A DNA stretch of 64,000 bases, from contig CM019220.1 in the NCBI GenBank assembly GCA_009741485.1, positions 27,469,048 through 27,533,047 on the forward strand, written 5' to 3'. The translations under genes and the position numbers were made by a program. The notes under the pieces were generated by a model. The model was not told the DNA's origin. It worked only from the letters and a program-made list of their open reading frames with translations, and searched no databases. Source of the DNA: Malurus cyaneus samueli (Eukaryota > Chordata > Aves > Passeriformes > Maluridae). Position 1 is the stretch's first letter. Each line of letters begins with the position of its first letter. This document shows, piece by piece, positions 63,791-64,000 of the stretch.

Positions 63791-64000
63791 ATGTCTCTGT
63801 TCTTGTTTATTAGCACAGTCTTGGGTAAGTCAGTGGATTTCTTGGGTAAGTCAATTAATGCAATTCCTATGGAAATCCTTCCCATTGTTTCTTCTGTCTC
63901 TCAGTATCAATCTTATCTTACCAGCAGACTCACAGTTTGTTTGTAAAGATACCCCCTTTTCATTTTGTTCATGAACAAACCCAAATGGCTTCATGAGCCT
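63791..64000 (-). mobile_element. ERV internal 3' region, truncated by the window
   Basis: The position before the polypurine tract places it at the 3' end of the provirus interior. No open frame of note and no recognisable env or pol segment are present. A 13-base direct repeat, CTTGGGTAAGTCA, occurs at 63820 and 63841. The rest of the provirus, if present, lies to the right of the window. Confidence 0.5.

Overview
This window looks like bird nuclear DNA, probably passerine (inference). The supports are several chicken-repeat-1 (CR1) LINE fragments in both orientations, a CORE-SINE of the amniote MIR type, an ATGGG pentamer satellite of a kind common in bird genomes, a compact retroviral LTR with its polypurine tract, and AT-rich unique sequence with scattered stop codons in every frame. 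No bacterial gene organisation, CRISPR array or tRNA gene was seen. I recognise no intact protein-coding gene. The longest open frames are explained by stop-poor tandem repeats or by a GC-rich island. The DNA is best read as intergenic or deep-intronic.

Layout. Positions 1-1290 are unique sequence with one splice-framed small open frame (794-930). A CpG island with an embedded ATGGG satellite lies at about 1264-1960 and is the only convincing promoter-like patch. From 2.0 to 15.7 kb the DNA is unique and AT-rich, with a 112-codon minus-strand open frame near 5.4-5.8 kb and an inverted repeat near 12.0 kb. An eight-copy 20-bp minisatellite sits at 15.7 kb. Two diverged copies of an unnamed repeat (13.5 and 17.5 kb) bracket it. 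CR1 fragments follow at 25.05 and 28.7 kb. Simple and A/C-rich repeats lie at 29.7, 30.1 and 36.6 kb.

Positions 37-48 kb are almost free of recognisable repeats and include a palindrome of nuclear-receptor half-sites at 41.1 kb. The densest repeat cluster is 48.05-50.82 kb: a MIR-type SINE, an old CR1 with traces of its reverse transcriptase frame, a younger CR1 3' end that appears inserted into it and carries an 82-bp internal duplication, then the 3' tail of another SINE. The right third is mostly unique, with CR1 pieces at 57.2 and 61.1 kb, a possible untranslated terminal exon at 58.8-59.35 kb, and a perfect 14-bp hairpin at 63.35 kb. A minus-strand endogenous-retrovirus LTR occupies about 63.5-63.77 kb; its internal region runs off the right edge.

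No set of genes here forms a pathway or system. The points most worth checking are the isolated CpG island, the unnamed dispersed repeat pair, the nested CR1 cluster and the minisatellite whose antisense strand is open in all frames.
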